NCBI GenBank assembly: GCA_049645705.1
Contig: JBARUK010000013.1
Coordinates: forward strand, 10,280 to 74,279
Source: JBGNFV01 sp049645705
GTDB taxonomy: Bacteria; Bacteroidota; Bacteroidia; Cytophagales; Cyclobacteriaceae
DNA length: 64,000 nucleotides
Reading direction: 5' to 3'
Part shown: piece by piece, positions 1 to 9,985 of the stretch
Layout of the letters: the number at the start of each line of letters is the position of its first letter
Numbering within the stretch: position 1 is the first letter of the stretch
Notes under the pieces: generated by a model
The model's input: the letters and a program-made list of their open reading frames with translations, nothing else
What the model was told of the DNA's origin: nothing
The model's database searches: none
Position numbers and translations under genes: made by a program

Positions 1-64
1 AAAACTTTAATACCTCCCTTCTGATAATCCTTCTCCCATTTAAAGGATAATACCTTGATTCATT

Positions 65-215
65 CTCTATCAATTTGGCGCAATGTCCGGTTAGGCCTTC
101 TGTCTGGCCAAAAGACTTCGTCATAAACACGGCCCGGCCCGCATGCCCTTCATTTATTCCGATTCCTTCTGGCCCTTAGGCGGCCGTAACCGGGAGAGGG
201 CACCACAATTAATTT
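65..215 (+). repeat. Leader repeat copy 1, upstream of RadC-like gene
   Basis: This GC-rich stretch lies directly 5' of the RadC-like gene. It matches the reverse complement of 52650-52800 over about 150 bp; I judge roughly 75-80% identity in the best part. Shared blocks include GGAATAAATGAAGG, GCGGGCCGGGC and GTGTTTATG when read on the minus strand here. Because the second copy also sits directly 5' of a RadC-like gene, in the opposite orientation, the unit repeated is leader plus gene. Its function (regulatory leader, transfer-related site or dispersed repeat) is unknown. Confidence 0.8.
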
Positions 216-239
216 TTCACTTATCAAACAATTTTGATT

Positions 240-743
240 ATGGATTTAAATGCCAAAGAAATGAGTAACGTACCTACAATCAAGCTGAGCTACTCTAATA
301 CTGTCAAGCCCTATGAACAGCCTCAGATAGTGGATTCATGGCAGGCCTACCAACTACTTCTAAAACACTGGGACCCCTGTAAAATTGAAATGGCTATGGA
401 GTGTAAAGTACTGCTGATGAATATTGAGAGCAGGGTACTGGGAATAGTCGATATTACTTCCGGCTCAACTTTCACCGTCCCAATTGACTACAAGCAGGTA
501 TTTGCTTCTACCATCATATCAGGAGCAACAAGCATGATCTTAGCCTATAACCATACTTCAGGAGAAAGTGACCCTACCGGGGCTGAAATAGAAATTGGGA
601 AGAAGCTGGAAAAGGCTGCTAACCTACTAGATATCCGGCTCATGGATAATATAATTCTCACACTCGATAACTACTATTCCTTCCTGGATAAAGGGAAAAT
701 ATCCGATGGAAAATCGAAAACCCCACTGGATAGCAGGGGCTGA
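240..743 (+). CDS. RadC-like JAB/MPN-domain protein with degenerate metal site
   Basis: This is a small protein of about 167 residues resembling the RadC-type JAB domain proteins common on Bacteroidota conjugative elements; their biochemical role is unsettled. The usual zinc motif HNHPSG-x7-D appears as YNHTSG...E around residues 105-118. The first His is therefore Tyr (105), the second His (107) remains, and the Asp is Glu. The later DH of the family is DN. Metal binding is probably weakened or lost. I prefer the ATG at 240 to the TTG at 234 because the paralogous fragment at 52.6 kb starts at the equivalent ATG. A conserved ~150-bp leader precedes it and a broken recombinase follows, so it belongs to mobile-element debris rather than to the lipopeptide operon. 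Confidence 0.7.
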   Translation: MDLNAKEMSNVPTIKLSYSNTVKPYEQPQIVDSWQAYQLLLKHWDPCKIEMAMECKVLLMNIESRVLGIVDITSGSTFTVPIDYKQVFASTIISGATSMILAYNHTSGESDPTGAEIEIGKKLEKAANLLDIRLMDNIILTLDNYYSFLDKGKISDGKSKTPLDSRG

Positions 744-868
744 GTAATTTAGTAAAGGTTCTATCAGTTTATACAGTTACGTATGGCTGGCAGAATACCT
801 AACTCTTTCAATCCTTTTCATTTTATTAACCGGATAGTCTAAACAGCTATCATAACCGCTTCAGACAC

Positions 869-2444
869 ATGAAAACAGCAGATTTATATATACGCGTAAG
901 CACCGACGAACAGGCAGACAAAGGCTACAGCCAGTGCAACCAGGAAGAAATGCTTTTAAAGTACTGCGAAATAAACAGCCTTATCCCCGGTAAGGTGATC
1001 TTTGAAGACCATTCGGCCAAAAGCTTTGAACGCCCGCAGTGGACACAATACCTCAACTACCTGAAGAGCCGCAAGCGGCTAAACAGCACCATAGTCCTGT
1101 TTACCAAGTGGGACAGGTTCAGCCGCAATGCAGGAGATGCCTACATGATGATAAGCAAGCTCAGAAGGTTAGGCGTAGAACCGCAGGCCATAGAACAGCC
1201 CTTAGACCTGAACATTCCGGAAAACAAAATGATGCTGGCCTTTTACCTTGCAGCCCCGGAAGTGGAAAACGACCGCAAGGCGTTGAATGTATTGCATGCC
1301 ATGCGCTGGGCAAACACTGCCATTCAGCACCCAGAGGTTATAAGAATACGCGTGACGATAACGGTAATAAGGTGATTGTACCCAGAGAGCCACAGGCCAG
1401 CCAGATCAGGTAGATATTCGAGCGGGTAGCTGAAGAAATCTATTCCAGTGAACAGGTACTGAAGTTAGGCCGAAAAGAGATAGGTTTTAAGTGTAGTAAA
1501 AACGCCTTCTACCATGCCTTATACGGAACCCGGTGTATTGCGGTAAGATATTCATTTACCAGTACAAGGATGAAGAAGCAAGAATAGTAAACGGACAGCA
1601 TGAAGGCCTAGTCTCTGAACAGCTATTTAATGAGGTTCAGGAGATACTGGAAGGGCGTAGAAGAAAGAACAAGACAAAGGTAGTCACACACGAAAACATA
1701 CCGCTGGTAGGCTTTTTGAAGTGTCCTAAATGCACACGTATGCTAACGGGTAGTGCAAACAAAGGCCGCAATAAATATTACTACTATTACCACTGTACTT
1801 CACAGTGCGGGGAGCGTCACAAAGCCGGAGAGGTAAACAAAGCTTTTGTAAATGAGCTGGCAAGATATACCATCAATCCTGAACTAGGTGATATAATAAA
1901 GGATATTATAGTAGAAACCTATAGCAAGAATATAAAAGCTTCTACAGATGGCAGGGCAGCACTTATAAAAGGAATAGAAGAGCAGAATGAGAAGCTGAGC
2001 AAGGCCCGTATGCTGCTGCTGGATAATGCTATAGACCAGGAGGATTATAAGGCCATCAAACTAGCCTGTAATAAGAAACTCATAGACTTGGAAAGCAAAC
2101 TTGCCTGCTATAAGACCAAGCAAAAGAAGGTGCTAAAGCCACAACTTGAAAAAGCCCTGAATATCGCTTTAAACATAGAAAAACTGTACGAGGAGGCCGA
2201 TTTGATGAGAAAGCGAAAACTGATTGGTACGATCTACCCGGAAAAACTGGTGTATGCGAATAACAGGCATCGAACCACCAGAGTCAATGAGGTATTTAGA
2301 CTCTTATACGCTGTAAACCGCGAAATTGAGGGCAAAAAGAAAGGGACAAGCCAGCAGAATTGTGACTTGTCCCAAGTGGTGAACCACATGGTGCGTTTCT
2401 CGAACCATTTTGAGGGGGATTTTAAGAATTTAGCATCAGTTTAG
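869..2444 (+). pseudogene. Serine site-specific recombinase, frameshifted remnant
   Basis: This is a large serine recombinase (resolvase/invertase type) broken into pieces. The first part (869-~1310) carries the catalytic N-terminal domain, with RVST containing the nucleophile Ser11 and a KWDRFSRN motif. Reading then has to shift frame near 1300-1330 to continue with the GYKNTRDDNGNK stretch. It meets an in-frame TAG at 1411-1413 and shifts frame again near 1525 in the GNPVYCGKIFIY region. From about 1533 the recombinase domain, a zinc ribbon (CPKC ... C ... C, with a YYYYYHC stretch) and a coiled-coil tail are readable up to the stop at 2444. An intact homologue would be about 520 residues. 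The protein cannot be functional as it stands. Such enzymes integrate and excise mobile elements, so this marks an old integration event beside the biosynthetic locus. Confidence 0.88.
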
Positions 2445-2486
2445 GCATTTGGGTTCTTTTTTTGACTAAAAGAAAATACTATTCGT

Positions 2487-2897
2487 TCATTTACCTTTCA
2501 AAGTAAAAATAGTAGTCATCATTCTGAATTTTTCCATCCCAATTCCAATGAGCATATTCGCGTCCTCATTCTCTATAGCCATTTTACGAGCTAAATCAAG
2601 GTTATCTACTACAATATCCCAGCCATCTGAGTAAGTCATTTTGCTACTAAACCACGTCGCCATAGATACTAAAGCCTTACTTGTAATGAGATATTGATAT
2701 AGCTCGCGACGTTGGATGGAGGTAATGGCTTTTTCATGTTCCATGCTTTTCAAAAGATTGGACATGAAATCCTCCGCGGCATCAACCCCTAGGCCATTCA
2801 AGTTATCAAAACATAATATCCAGGCAGGGCCAATTTCCCCCATCGATGCCCCACAAACAATTATTGTAGTAGTGGTACTGAATGCATGGTAGGGCAA
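2487..2897 (-). CDS. Hypothetical protein, possibly 5'-truncated
   Basis: I do not recognise this family. The reading frame gives 136 residues from a TTG codon at 2897. The same frame stays open upstream to about 2984 and reads like plausible protein (GGNRNVRGFVDAFTKSRAK...), ending at a stop at 2985-2987 without an ATG. This suggests either an alternative start or a gene that has lost its 5' end. The predicted product is soluble, mostly helical, and has no signal peptide or clear motif. It converges tail-to-tail with the broken recombinase and lies within mobile debris. It could be a cargo-gene remnant. Confidence 0.4.
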   Translation of the reverse strand: MPYHAFSTTTTIIVCGASMGEIGPAWILCFDNLNGLGVDAAEDFMSNLLKSMEHEKAITSIQRRELYQYLITSKALVSMATWFSSKMTYSDGWDIVVDNLDLARKMAIENEDANMLIGIGMEKFRMMTTIFTLKGK

Positions 2898-2984
2898 AAA
2901 GCCGACGATTGTCTCTCCGAAAGCAGCCTTGGCACGTGACTTCGTAAAAGCATCAACAAAGCCTCGAACGTTCCGGTTGCCACC

Positions 2985-3907
2985 TTACTACCCGATAGAT
3001 GAGCTTCTTGGATGCCGCCTTCTTCCACCCCACCCGGTAGCACCAGCAGGGCAAAAGTTTGGCGTTTACCTTACAGGTAAGAACAAGACGGGTAGGGACA
3101 ATTTTTTTATTGGGCACCTGACATAAAAACATACCTATATATAAGTGTATTTTTCAAAAATTTAATCCTATCCTGAAGCCCTGATCTGGTATGTAAAAAG
3201 GGTGCCTTCATGAAATTACATTACAACACAGTTATGCACTGTTCAGGGAAAAGCGCACAAAAGTTGAATATTTTATCGATGTAATTCGGCTAATTATCAT
3301 TTCAGGCCCTTAAGCACTTATATAAATTCGCCTACATAGCAATAATATTTCATATTAATTTTTGGTTAAGGAATAGCAGGTAAATAAATAATTCTAATTA
3401 ATTATACGTATGTACATTACAAATACAAACAGGTAAATACATGTTTATACAATTACTCTCTGTACATACAAAATCCGGTTCTAACATATATGTTCATATA
3501 CTATTTTTACATGTGATTTATTGAAATAATTTGCTTAAATTCTCTATTTATCTTAATAAAATTTGACTACTTACAGCTTATTTTCAGCCTTAGAACCTAT
3601 TAAAAACAATCTAAAACCTTTTTAAAGAATAAACTTGAATTTACTCACATGAGTACTTTTTATTCTGAAAATTGAACATATTAGAATGACTAGCATTTTC
3701 TACTTCATATTAGGTGTTTACAAGAATATTTGCACAAAATTATAAGCTTTTAACAAAATTTTATAACGCAGATTAACCTTACGTTAGCAACAACATAACA
3801 ATACTTAACAGTTCCAAAACTCTGATGGGTTTAGTTTCTCTTTATTTCTAAATTACTTTACACCCGCAACCCGATATTTAATATAACCACACTAAATCAC
3901 CAGCTAC
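2985..3907. promoter_or_regulatory. AT-rich upstream region of the lipopeptide operon
   Basis: About 0.9 kb without a convincing gene separates the debris from the first biosynthetic gene. From about 3130 it becomes strongly AT-rich, in contrast to the operon. It must contain the promoter of the long plus-strand series, but I find no exact TAnnTTTG element. The nearest is AATATTTG (around 3728), with one mismatch and no convincing -33 partner. It also holds the motif cluster at 3411-3514 and a near-palindrome, ACTCACATGAGT, at 3642-3653. No tRNA-like or terminator-like structure was seen. Confidence 0.5.
3411..3514. promoter_or_regulatory. Cluster of TGTACAT/TACATGT motifs, candidate operator array
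   Basis: Five short, related, near-palindromic motifs lie within about 100 bp: TGTACAT (3411-3417), TACATGT (3438-3444), TGTACAT (3461-3467), ACATATATGT (3484-3493) and TACATGT (3508-3514). Spacing is about 20-27 bp from start to start. They lie about 400-500 bp upstream of the first biosynthetic gene, in AT-rich DNA where some chance occurrence is expected. The even spacing and shared core would suit cooperative binding of a regulator, but no regulator gene is in the window. Confidence 0.3.
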
Positions 3908-6900
3908 ATGAATAGTACCACTCTGATGGATAGCATACTTGCTGCAACAAAGAACCTTTCAAAGGGTATTTGCTTTATCAAAGGCGCGGCAGAAGAGGAG
4001 TCAATATCATATAAGGACTTTTACGGTAAGGCTATTAAATGGTTGGGGTATCTTCAAAAAAAAGGAATCAAGCCCGGAAATGAAGTTGTTTTTCAAATAG
4101 AAGATAATAAGGAGTTTCTTCTGGCATTCTGGGCTTGCCTGGCGGGTGGGTTCATCCCAGTACCCCTCACTCTCTCCTACCACAAAGAGGGCCTGAGTAA
4201 GCTTGAAAAAGTATGGAATGTGCTTGAGGCTCCTACCCTGTTAACTGGCAAAAAAGCCTATAACAAACTGGAAGAGAATCTGAAAGGCATTGCAGTAGAC
4301 ACCAATAAAATTCTGTTCACTGAAGACCTGGAAGCACAGAAGACAGCGGGCAAACCTGAAAAAATCACTGCGGATACAACTGCATTTATTCAGTTTTCAT
4401 CCGGATCTACCGGCACACCTAAAGGCGTTACACTTACTCACCGCAACCTCGTACATAATTTAGAGGGCATTATTCAGGCTGCTAAGTTAATTCCTACTGA
4501 TCATATGCTGAGCTGGATGCCCCTTACACATGATATGGGGCTTATTGGCATGCACCTTACCCCATTAGTAGTAGGCTGTAACCAATACATTATGCCTACC
4601 GAGCTCTTTGTGAGAAGTCCGGTAATCTGGATCAAAAAAATATCTGAACATGCTATAACCCTTACTTCATCTCCTAATTTTGGCTATCATCACTGCCTGG
4701 GAAGGTTTAACCCTAAGCAGGTCACTGACCTGGACCTTTCTACTGTAAGATCAATATTTAACGGTGCGGAACCTATCTCAGCTACACTTTGTCGGGATTT
4801 TCTTACTACGCTTGCTCCTTATGGTCTAAAGGATACGGCCATGTTTACGGTATACGGGCTCGCAGAAGCTTCTTTAGCTGTAACCTTTCCGGAGCCTGAA
4901 ACGCAGGTTTCTTCTATTAAGGTATCCAGGTCATCTCTGGGGCCGGGCCGCCAGATTGAAATGGATGAAAAAAACGGCCTGGAGCTGGTCAACTGCGGAA
5001 AGGCAATCCCTCATTGCATGATACGTATAGCGGATGAGAAAGGAAAACCTGTAGAAGATGGCGAGGTTGGGTTTATCCATATAGCAGGTATAAACGTAAC
5101 CTCTTCTTACTATAATAACCCTGAAGCCACAGCCGGCGCTATAAATAAAAAGGGCTGGCTGAATACCGGCGACCTGGGCTTTGTATATGAGGAAAACCTC
5201 TATGTAACCGGCCGGATGAAGGAGGTGATATACCTGGCAGGGCAAAATGTATACCCCCATGACCTGGAAAGGGTGGCGGAGGAACTAGACGAAATAGAGG
5301 CCGGTAAAATTGTAGCCTGTGGGGTACCGAATGAAGAAAAGGGGCTGGAAGATGTGGTCCTTTTTGTGCTCTATAAGCGAAAGCCCAACTATTTTATCCC
5401 CTTGCTAAAGAAACTGAAGCGGCACATGGCGGCAAGCATGGGCATAGAAGTAGCCCATGTGGTGCCCGTAAGGAAAATACCCAAAACCACCAGCGGAAAA
5501 ATAAAGCGGGTGGAAATGGCGAATGAGTTTAAAGACGGTCAATACAGTGAGGTAACTGCCGAGCTTAATGCCTTGCTGGAAGCAGAAATACAGGACAGCA
5601 AAAAAGAAACTACATCGGTAAATCAGAAAGAAGGTTATGCCTGGATGAAGCAATGGCTTTGCAACAGACTCGGGCTTACTATGCAGGAGCTTGATGAACG
5701 CAGGCCCTTTGCAGAACTTGGCGTAACCTCTTTTATAGCCGTAGAATTTGCCAGGGAAATAGAGGCTCGGTTTAATATAGCGGTAGACCCGACCATTGCG
5801 TGGAGCTACCCTAACCTGAAGGCCCTGGGCGAAGGTATTTTTAACTCCGCAGAAAAAGAAGAAAGCCTGCACCGCCAACTGGAAAACCCGGATGAGGCTA
5901 TCGCCATTGTAGGTATGGCCTGCCGCCTGCCCGGCTCGGCATCTTTAGAAGCCTTCTGGCAAATGCTGGAAGGAAACGCCTCCGGCATCAGCGAAGCATC
6001 TGCTAAAAGGTGGAACAAGCAGGAAATTGAAAAAGTAGCGCCGGGAGCTATTACCCTCGGGGGCTACCTTGACCACATAGACACCTTTGACGCGGACTTT
6101 TTTGGTATTGCTCCTGTGGAAGCGACACAAATGGATCCGCAGCAGCGCCTGCTGGCAGAAACTGCCTGGCACGCCATGGAGCATGCAGGTATACCGGCGG
6201 CAAAACTCAGCCAAAAGGAAACAGGCGTATTTATAGGTATAAGCAGCACGGAATACTCCAGCCTTTCCATAAGCAACCTGAATGTTCTGAATGCTTACAC
6301 CGGCATAGGCAATGCCGGAAGCATAGCGGCAAACCGTCTTTCTTACCTGTTTAATCTGACCGGGCCTAGCATGGCGGTAGATACTGCCTGCTCATCATCA
6401 CTTGTAGCCGTACATCAGGCCTGCCAGCATCTGCGTCTTGGCGAGTGCGAGGCTGCCCTGGCAGGTGGTGTAAATCTGCTGATCAACCCGGCGCTGAATG
6501 TGATCTTTACCAAAGCGGGTATGTTGTCTGAAGATGGCGCATGCAAAACCTTTGACAGCAGCGCAAACGGCTACGTACGGGGAGAAGGTTGCGGTGTAGT
6601 GATACTGAAAAGATTATCCGATGCGCTGAAAGATAATGACAACATTCACGCTGTCATAAAAGGCTCGGCCATAAACCAGGACGGTAAAAGCAACGGTCTC
6701 ACTGCTCCTAATAGACAGGCGCAAAAGGCGGTCATTCGCAAGGCCCTGGCTAAAGCACAGGTAAGTCCTGAGCAGGTGACGTATGTAGAGGCACATGGCA
6801 CCGGCACACCACTGGGAGACCCTATTGAACTGCATGCACTGGATGAGGTATTGGCCCCTGGCGGTACAGATGCTCCGCATTGCTATGTAGGCTCTGCCAA

Positions 6901-9900
6901 AACCAATATAGGCCATCTGGAGGCCGCCGCAGGAATTGCCGGCCTGATCAAAACAACACTAAGCCTGAAAAACAAGGTCATTCCCGGTCTTGTCAATTTC
7001 AATACGCTTAATCCTCATATACAACTAAGTAAGGATTCCCGGCTAAGAATTGCAGATAAACTGGAACCCTGGAAAGGCACTGGAAGCCGCGCGGCCGGAG
7101 TAAGCTCATTTGGTTTTGGCGGCACCAATGCCCACATGATCCTGGAAGAAGGGCCGGTACTGAATAAAGCAAAGTCACGCCACCCGGTATATCCCGTGAT
7201 TGCTACGGCAAGAACTGAAGAAGGGCTTGAGCGCATAGCTGCAGGCATATCTTCTCTACAGACAGAAGACCTGGCCTCCCTATCCTACTCCACTACCTGC
7301 CGCCGAACCCAGTTTGCTTACCATAAACTGGTCATGGCTGGCACCACTAATGAGCTGGCCGCAATTTTTGATGAGACACCGGCCTGCCATATAGCTGCAC
7401 CAAAAGGCACATCTGTATCCCTGAGCTTTGGTAATACACCGGCAACTCCTGAAATACTGGCAGTGCTGGGCGATGCCTTTGAGGTAGCCGGAGTTTTTAT
7501 AAAAGAGCATATGCCGGAAGGCACCGTATATCCGCAGGCATATACCTTTCTCTACCACATGGCACAGGCCATAGTGGCAAACCAGGCAGGCCTTACTATA
7601 GAAAGGGTTGCAGGACATGGCGTGGGTGCCTTTACAGCGGCATGCCTGTCAGGTGCTCTAGCAGCAAGTGAGGTGATTAAGGCAATAAACAATGCCGAAA
7701 CAGGTACATACCCGGCAGTGTCGGTAAAACCAGACTCATCGGCTACCTGGGTTGACTGCCAAAGCGGAGAGCCGGTTAACGGCGCTGAGGCTGACCTGCT
7801 GCAAAAGCAATATGACCAGACGCCAGCCACTACGGCAGAATGGGCGGATGTGATGGTGGACACCCCCGAAGAAAGTGGTTGCATCTACCGGTCCGTGTAC
7901 CACTACCTGGGTACGCTATATAATAAAGGTTTTGAGGTACAATGGGACTTCCTGTTCGAGAAAGACCAGCCTGCCTACCTGGAAAGTCTGCCTCTTTATC
8001 CGTTCGAAAGAGCCTCTTATTGGGTAGACAACCGTGAGGCTTCACTGGACTGGCTACCTTCAGTTGACCAGACGCAGGAAGATAGCCTGCTGGCGCAGCA
8101 CGCCTATGTACAGCAGTGGAAAGACAAGGGTGAGCTTACCGCTCCGGTATTTAAAGAAAATGTACACTGGGTAATTCTTGCAGAAAAGGACGACCTGACC
8201 GAATCTGTCCTTTCCGAACTGGAAAGAAACGGACAGCAATACTCTTTGCTGTACCCTGAAACGGAAACGGAAGACTACGTATGTGAAAGCCTGCACGACA
8301 TAGCCAGATTTAATAAGAACTCGGAAACGCATGATTACCTGTTCCTTTATATGTGGAACAATGCCGCACCGGTTGATACCTGCTGCCTGGTCGAAAGCAG
8401 CTACAGGCTTATTGAAACATCAAACTGTATAGAAAAGCACTTTCCGAACGGAAGGCTGTGGGTAGTATCCAGAAATAGCCACCAGGCCGGAATGATCACC
8501 AAACAGGGCCTTTTACAATCGGCTCTATGGGGAATAGGCAAAACGATAGCCCTGGAAGCCAAAAGCATATGGGGCGGCATAATAGATGTACAGGAAACAA
8601 ACCTTCCTGAAACAGTATCCGGTATTATCTCTCTGACCCTGCAGCAGTCTGATGAGGACCTGATCCTGGTGCGTGAAGGCCGCAAATGGGTTTACCGCAT
8701 AAACCGTAGCGAAACGGTAAGCCCCACCCTGCCGGTGTTTGATGAGCACGGGCACTACCTAGTCACAGGTGGCCTCGGATACCTCGGTATCTATTTATGC
8801 CAGGCACTGGTGGCTAATGGTGCCCGCCATATCACGGTAACCTCACGGAGTAAAGTGCCCTCCAAGGACCAGTGGCCTACCCTGCCAGGTAGCTCCACCC
8901 GCAAACAGGCGCTGAAGTCGCTTCTGGCGCTGGAAGAGCAGGGCGCTGTAATCCGCGTAGAGCAATTGGATGTAACTAGCCATAGAGATATTAAAAGGCT
9001 TATCTCCACTATGCGGACTGAAGGAGACCTTAAAGGAGTTTTTCATTTGGCAGGAACATCGGAGTACCAGTCGCTTCATGATATGACGCTCGAAGACTAC
9101 TGCAAAGTGGTAAACCCTAAAACAAACGGCAGCTATAGTCTTCACCAGCTCACAGAAGATATTCCCCTGGACCACTTTGTATGCTTCTCATCTGCTACGG
9201 CAGTATGGGGCGGCAAATCACAGGCTCACTATGCAGCCGCCAACCAGTTCATGGATACCCTGGCCCACTACCGTAAAGGGTTGGGACTTCCGGCCCTGTC
9301 CATAAATCTGGGCCCTGTACTGGGTGGCGGTTTGGCACAGGAAACGAAGGAGGTATTTGCCAAAATCGGTATTGCCGAGCTTGAGCCTGTGGAGCTCACC
9401 AATAGCATTCTCTACCTGATGAACAGTGAGGCTACCCAGATCATGCTGGCGAAAGTAAACTGGGACATCTTCAAAAATATCTATGAATTATATGTAGGCA
9501 GGCCACTGAGTGAAGACATTACCTGGGAGTCTGCTGCTTCGTCAGCGCCTGGCATGCACCTGCCAGACTCTGCCTTTGTAAAAGAACTGATGGCGCTGCC
9601 TGTCCATGAACGGGAGGATGCCCTGGCCGATCTGCTGGAAATGGAAGTAGCTGCCGTACTGGGCTATAAGAAGGCACTTTCACGTACCAAGGGACTGTTT
9701 GATCTGGGCATGGACTCCATCTCAGCCCTGGAACTTAAAGAGAGGCTGGAAACAAAGCTGAACGTGTCACTAAACCAGACGGTGGTGTTTGATTATCCCA
9801 CGATCAATGACATGACCGGCCTGTTCAGGGACGACCTGCTGTCATATGCCTTTACGGAAGAAGCTACTGAAACGGAAAAAACAAACCACCACCTGCAAAC

Positions 9901-9985
9901 ACCTGCAGACCAGAACCTTGACGACATGTCTGAGGATGAACTGGAATCACTACTAAGCCAACAACTGAAAAACATTTTGCAGTGA
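3908..9985 (+). CDS. FAAL-PKS: FAAL-ACP-KS-AT(degenerate)-KR-ACP
   Basis: This starter enzyme adenylates a fatty acid, loads it on its own carrier protein and extends it by one ketoreduced unit. Domains in order (2025 residues): fatty acyl-AMP ligase 1-~575, with P-loop SSGSTGTPKG at 164-173 and terminal TSGK Lys531; ACP with Ser608 in the unusual context GVTS; ketosynthase ~662-1085 with Cys828, His963 and His1003 all present; an acyltransferase remnant ~1090-1340; ketoreductase with TGGLGYLG from 1620, Ser1762, Tyr1775 and Asn1779; ACP with Ser1937 in GMDS; and an acidic C-terminal tail that may be a docking element. The AT has lost its GQGxQ motif and its nucleophile: GHSxG reads GHGVG, with Gly1238 at the Ser position. 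Malonate must therefore come from another AT, most simply that of the next protein. The ketoreductase has Trp1767 eight residues before the catalytic Tyr and no LDD motif, the pattern of A-type enzymes (L-hydroxy). It is the first gene of the operon, and its stop overlaps the next start (GTGA). Confidence 0.96.
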   Translation: MNSTTLMDSILAATKNLSKGICFIKGAAEEESISYKDFYGKAIKWLGYLQKKGIKPGNEVVFQIEDNKEFLLAFWACLAGGFIPVPLTLSYHKEGLSKLEKVWNVLEAPTLLTGKKAYNKLEENLKGIAVDTNKILFTEDLEAQKTAGKPEKITADTTAFIQFSSGSTGTPKGVTLTHRNLVHNLEGIIQAAKLIPTDHMLSWMPLTHDMGLIGMHLTPLVVGCNQYIMPTELFVRSPVIWIKKISEHAITLTSSPNFGYHHCLGRFNPKQVTDLDLSTVRSIFNGAEPISATLCRDFLTTLAPYGLKDTAMFTVYGLAEASLAVTFPEPETQVSSIKVSRSSLGPGRQIEMDEKNGLELVNCGKAIPHCMIRIADEKGKPVEDGEVGFIHIAGINVTSSYYNNPEATAGAINKKGWLNTGDLGFVYEENLYVTGRMKEVIYLAGQNVYPHDLERVAEELDEIEAGKIVACGVPNEEKGLEDVVLFVLYKRKPNYFIPLLKKLKRHMAASMGIEVAHVVPVRKIPKTTSGKIKRVEMANEFKDGQYSEVTAELNALLEAEIQDSKKETTSVNQKEGYAWMKQWLCNRLGLTMQELDERRPFAELGVTSFIAVEFAREIEARFNIAVDPTIAWSYPNLKALGEGIFNSAEKEESLHRQLENPDEAIAIVGMACRLPGSASLEAFWQMLEGNASGISEASAKRWNKQEIEKVAPGAITLGGYLDHIDTFDADFFGIAPVEATQMDPQQRLLAETAWHAMEHAGIPAAKLSQKETGVFIGISSTEYSSLSISNLNVLNAYTGIGNAGSIAANRLSYLFNLTGPSMAVDTACSSSLVAVHQACQHLRLGECEAALAGGVNLLINPALNVIFTKAGMLSEDGACKTFDSSANGYVRGEGCGVVILKRLSDALKDNDNIHAVIKGSAINQDGKSNGLTAPNRQAQKAVIRKALAKAQVSPEQVTYVEAHGTGTPLGDPIELHALDEVLAPGGTDAPHCYVGSAKTNIGHLEAAAGIAGLIKTTLSLKNKVIPGLVNFNTLNPHIQLSKDSRLRIADKLEPWKGTGSRAAGVSSFGFGGTNAHMILEEGPVLNKAKSRHPVYPVIATARTEEGLERIAAGISSLQTEDLASLSYSTTCRRTQFAYHKLVMAGTTNELAAIFDETPACHIAAPKGTSVSLSFGNTPATPEILAVLGDAFEVAGVFIKEHMPEGTVYPQAYTFLYHMAQAIVANQAGLTIERVAGHGVGAFTAACLSGALAASEVIKAINNAETGTYPAVSVKPDSSATWVDCQSGEPVNGAEADLLQKQYDQTPATTAEWADVMVDTPEESGCIYRSVYHYLGTLYNKGFEVQWDFLFEKDQPAYLESLPLYPFERASYWVDNREASLDWLPSVDQTQEDSLLAQHAYVQQWKDKGELTAPVFKENVHWVILAEKDDLTESVLSELERNGQQYSLLYPETETEDYVCESLHDIARFNKNSETHDYLFLYMWNNAAPVDTCCLVESSYRLIETSNCIEKHFPNGRLWVVSRNSHQAGMITKQGLLQSALWGIGKTIALEAKSIWGGIIDVQETNLPETVSGIISLTLQQSDEDLILVREGRKWVYRINRSETVSPTLPVFDEHGHYLVTGGLGYLGIYLCQALVANGARHITVTSRSKVPSKDQWPTLPGSSTRKQALKSLLALEEQGAVIRVEQLDVTSHRDIKRLISTMRTEGDLKGVFHLAGTSEYQSLHDMTLEDYCKVVNPKTNGSYSLHQLTEDIPLDHFVCFSSATAVWGGKSQAHYAAANQFMDTLAHYRKGLGLPALSINLGPVLGGGLAQETKEVFAKIGIAELEPVELTNSILYLMNSEATQIMLAKVNWDIFKNIYELYVGRPLSEDITWESAASSAPGMHLPDSAFVKELMALPVHEREDALADLLEMEVAAVLGYKKALSRTKGLFDLGMDSISALELKERLETKLNVSLNQTVVFDYPTINDMTGLFRDDLLSYAFTEEATETEKTNHHLQTPADQNLDDMSEDELESLLSQQLKNILQ

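Noticed and set aside
2929..3126. A 65-codon plus-strand frame and a 60-codon minus-strand frame in the debris
   Set aside because: Low-complexity, unrecognisable translations that overlap the better-supported minus-strand frame.
3650..3907. Exact Bacteroidota promoter for the lipopeptide operon
   Set aside because: Only imperfect -7-like sequences without a properly spaced -33 element were found, so no site is called.
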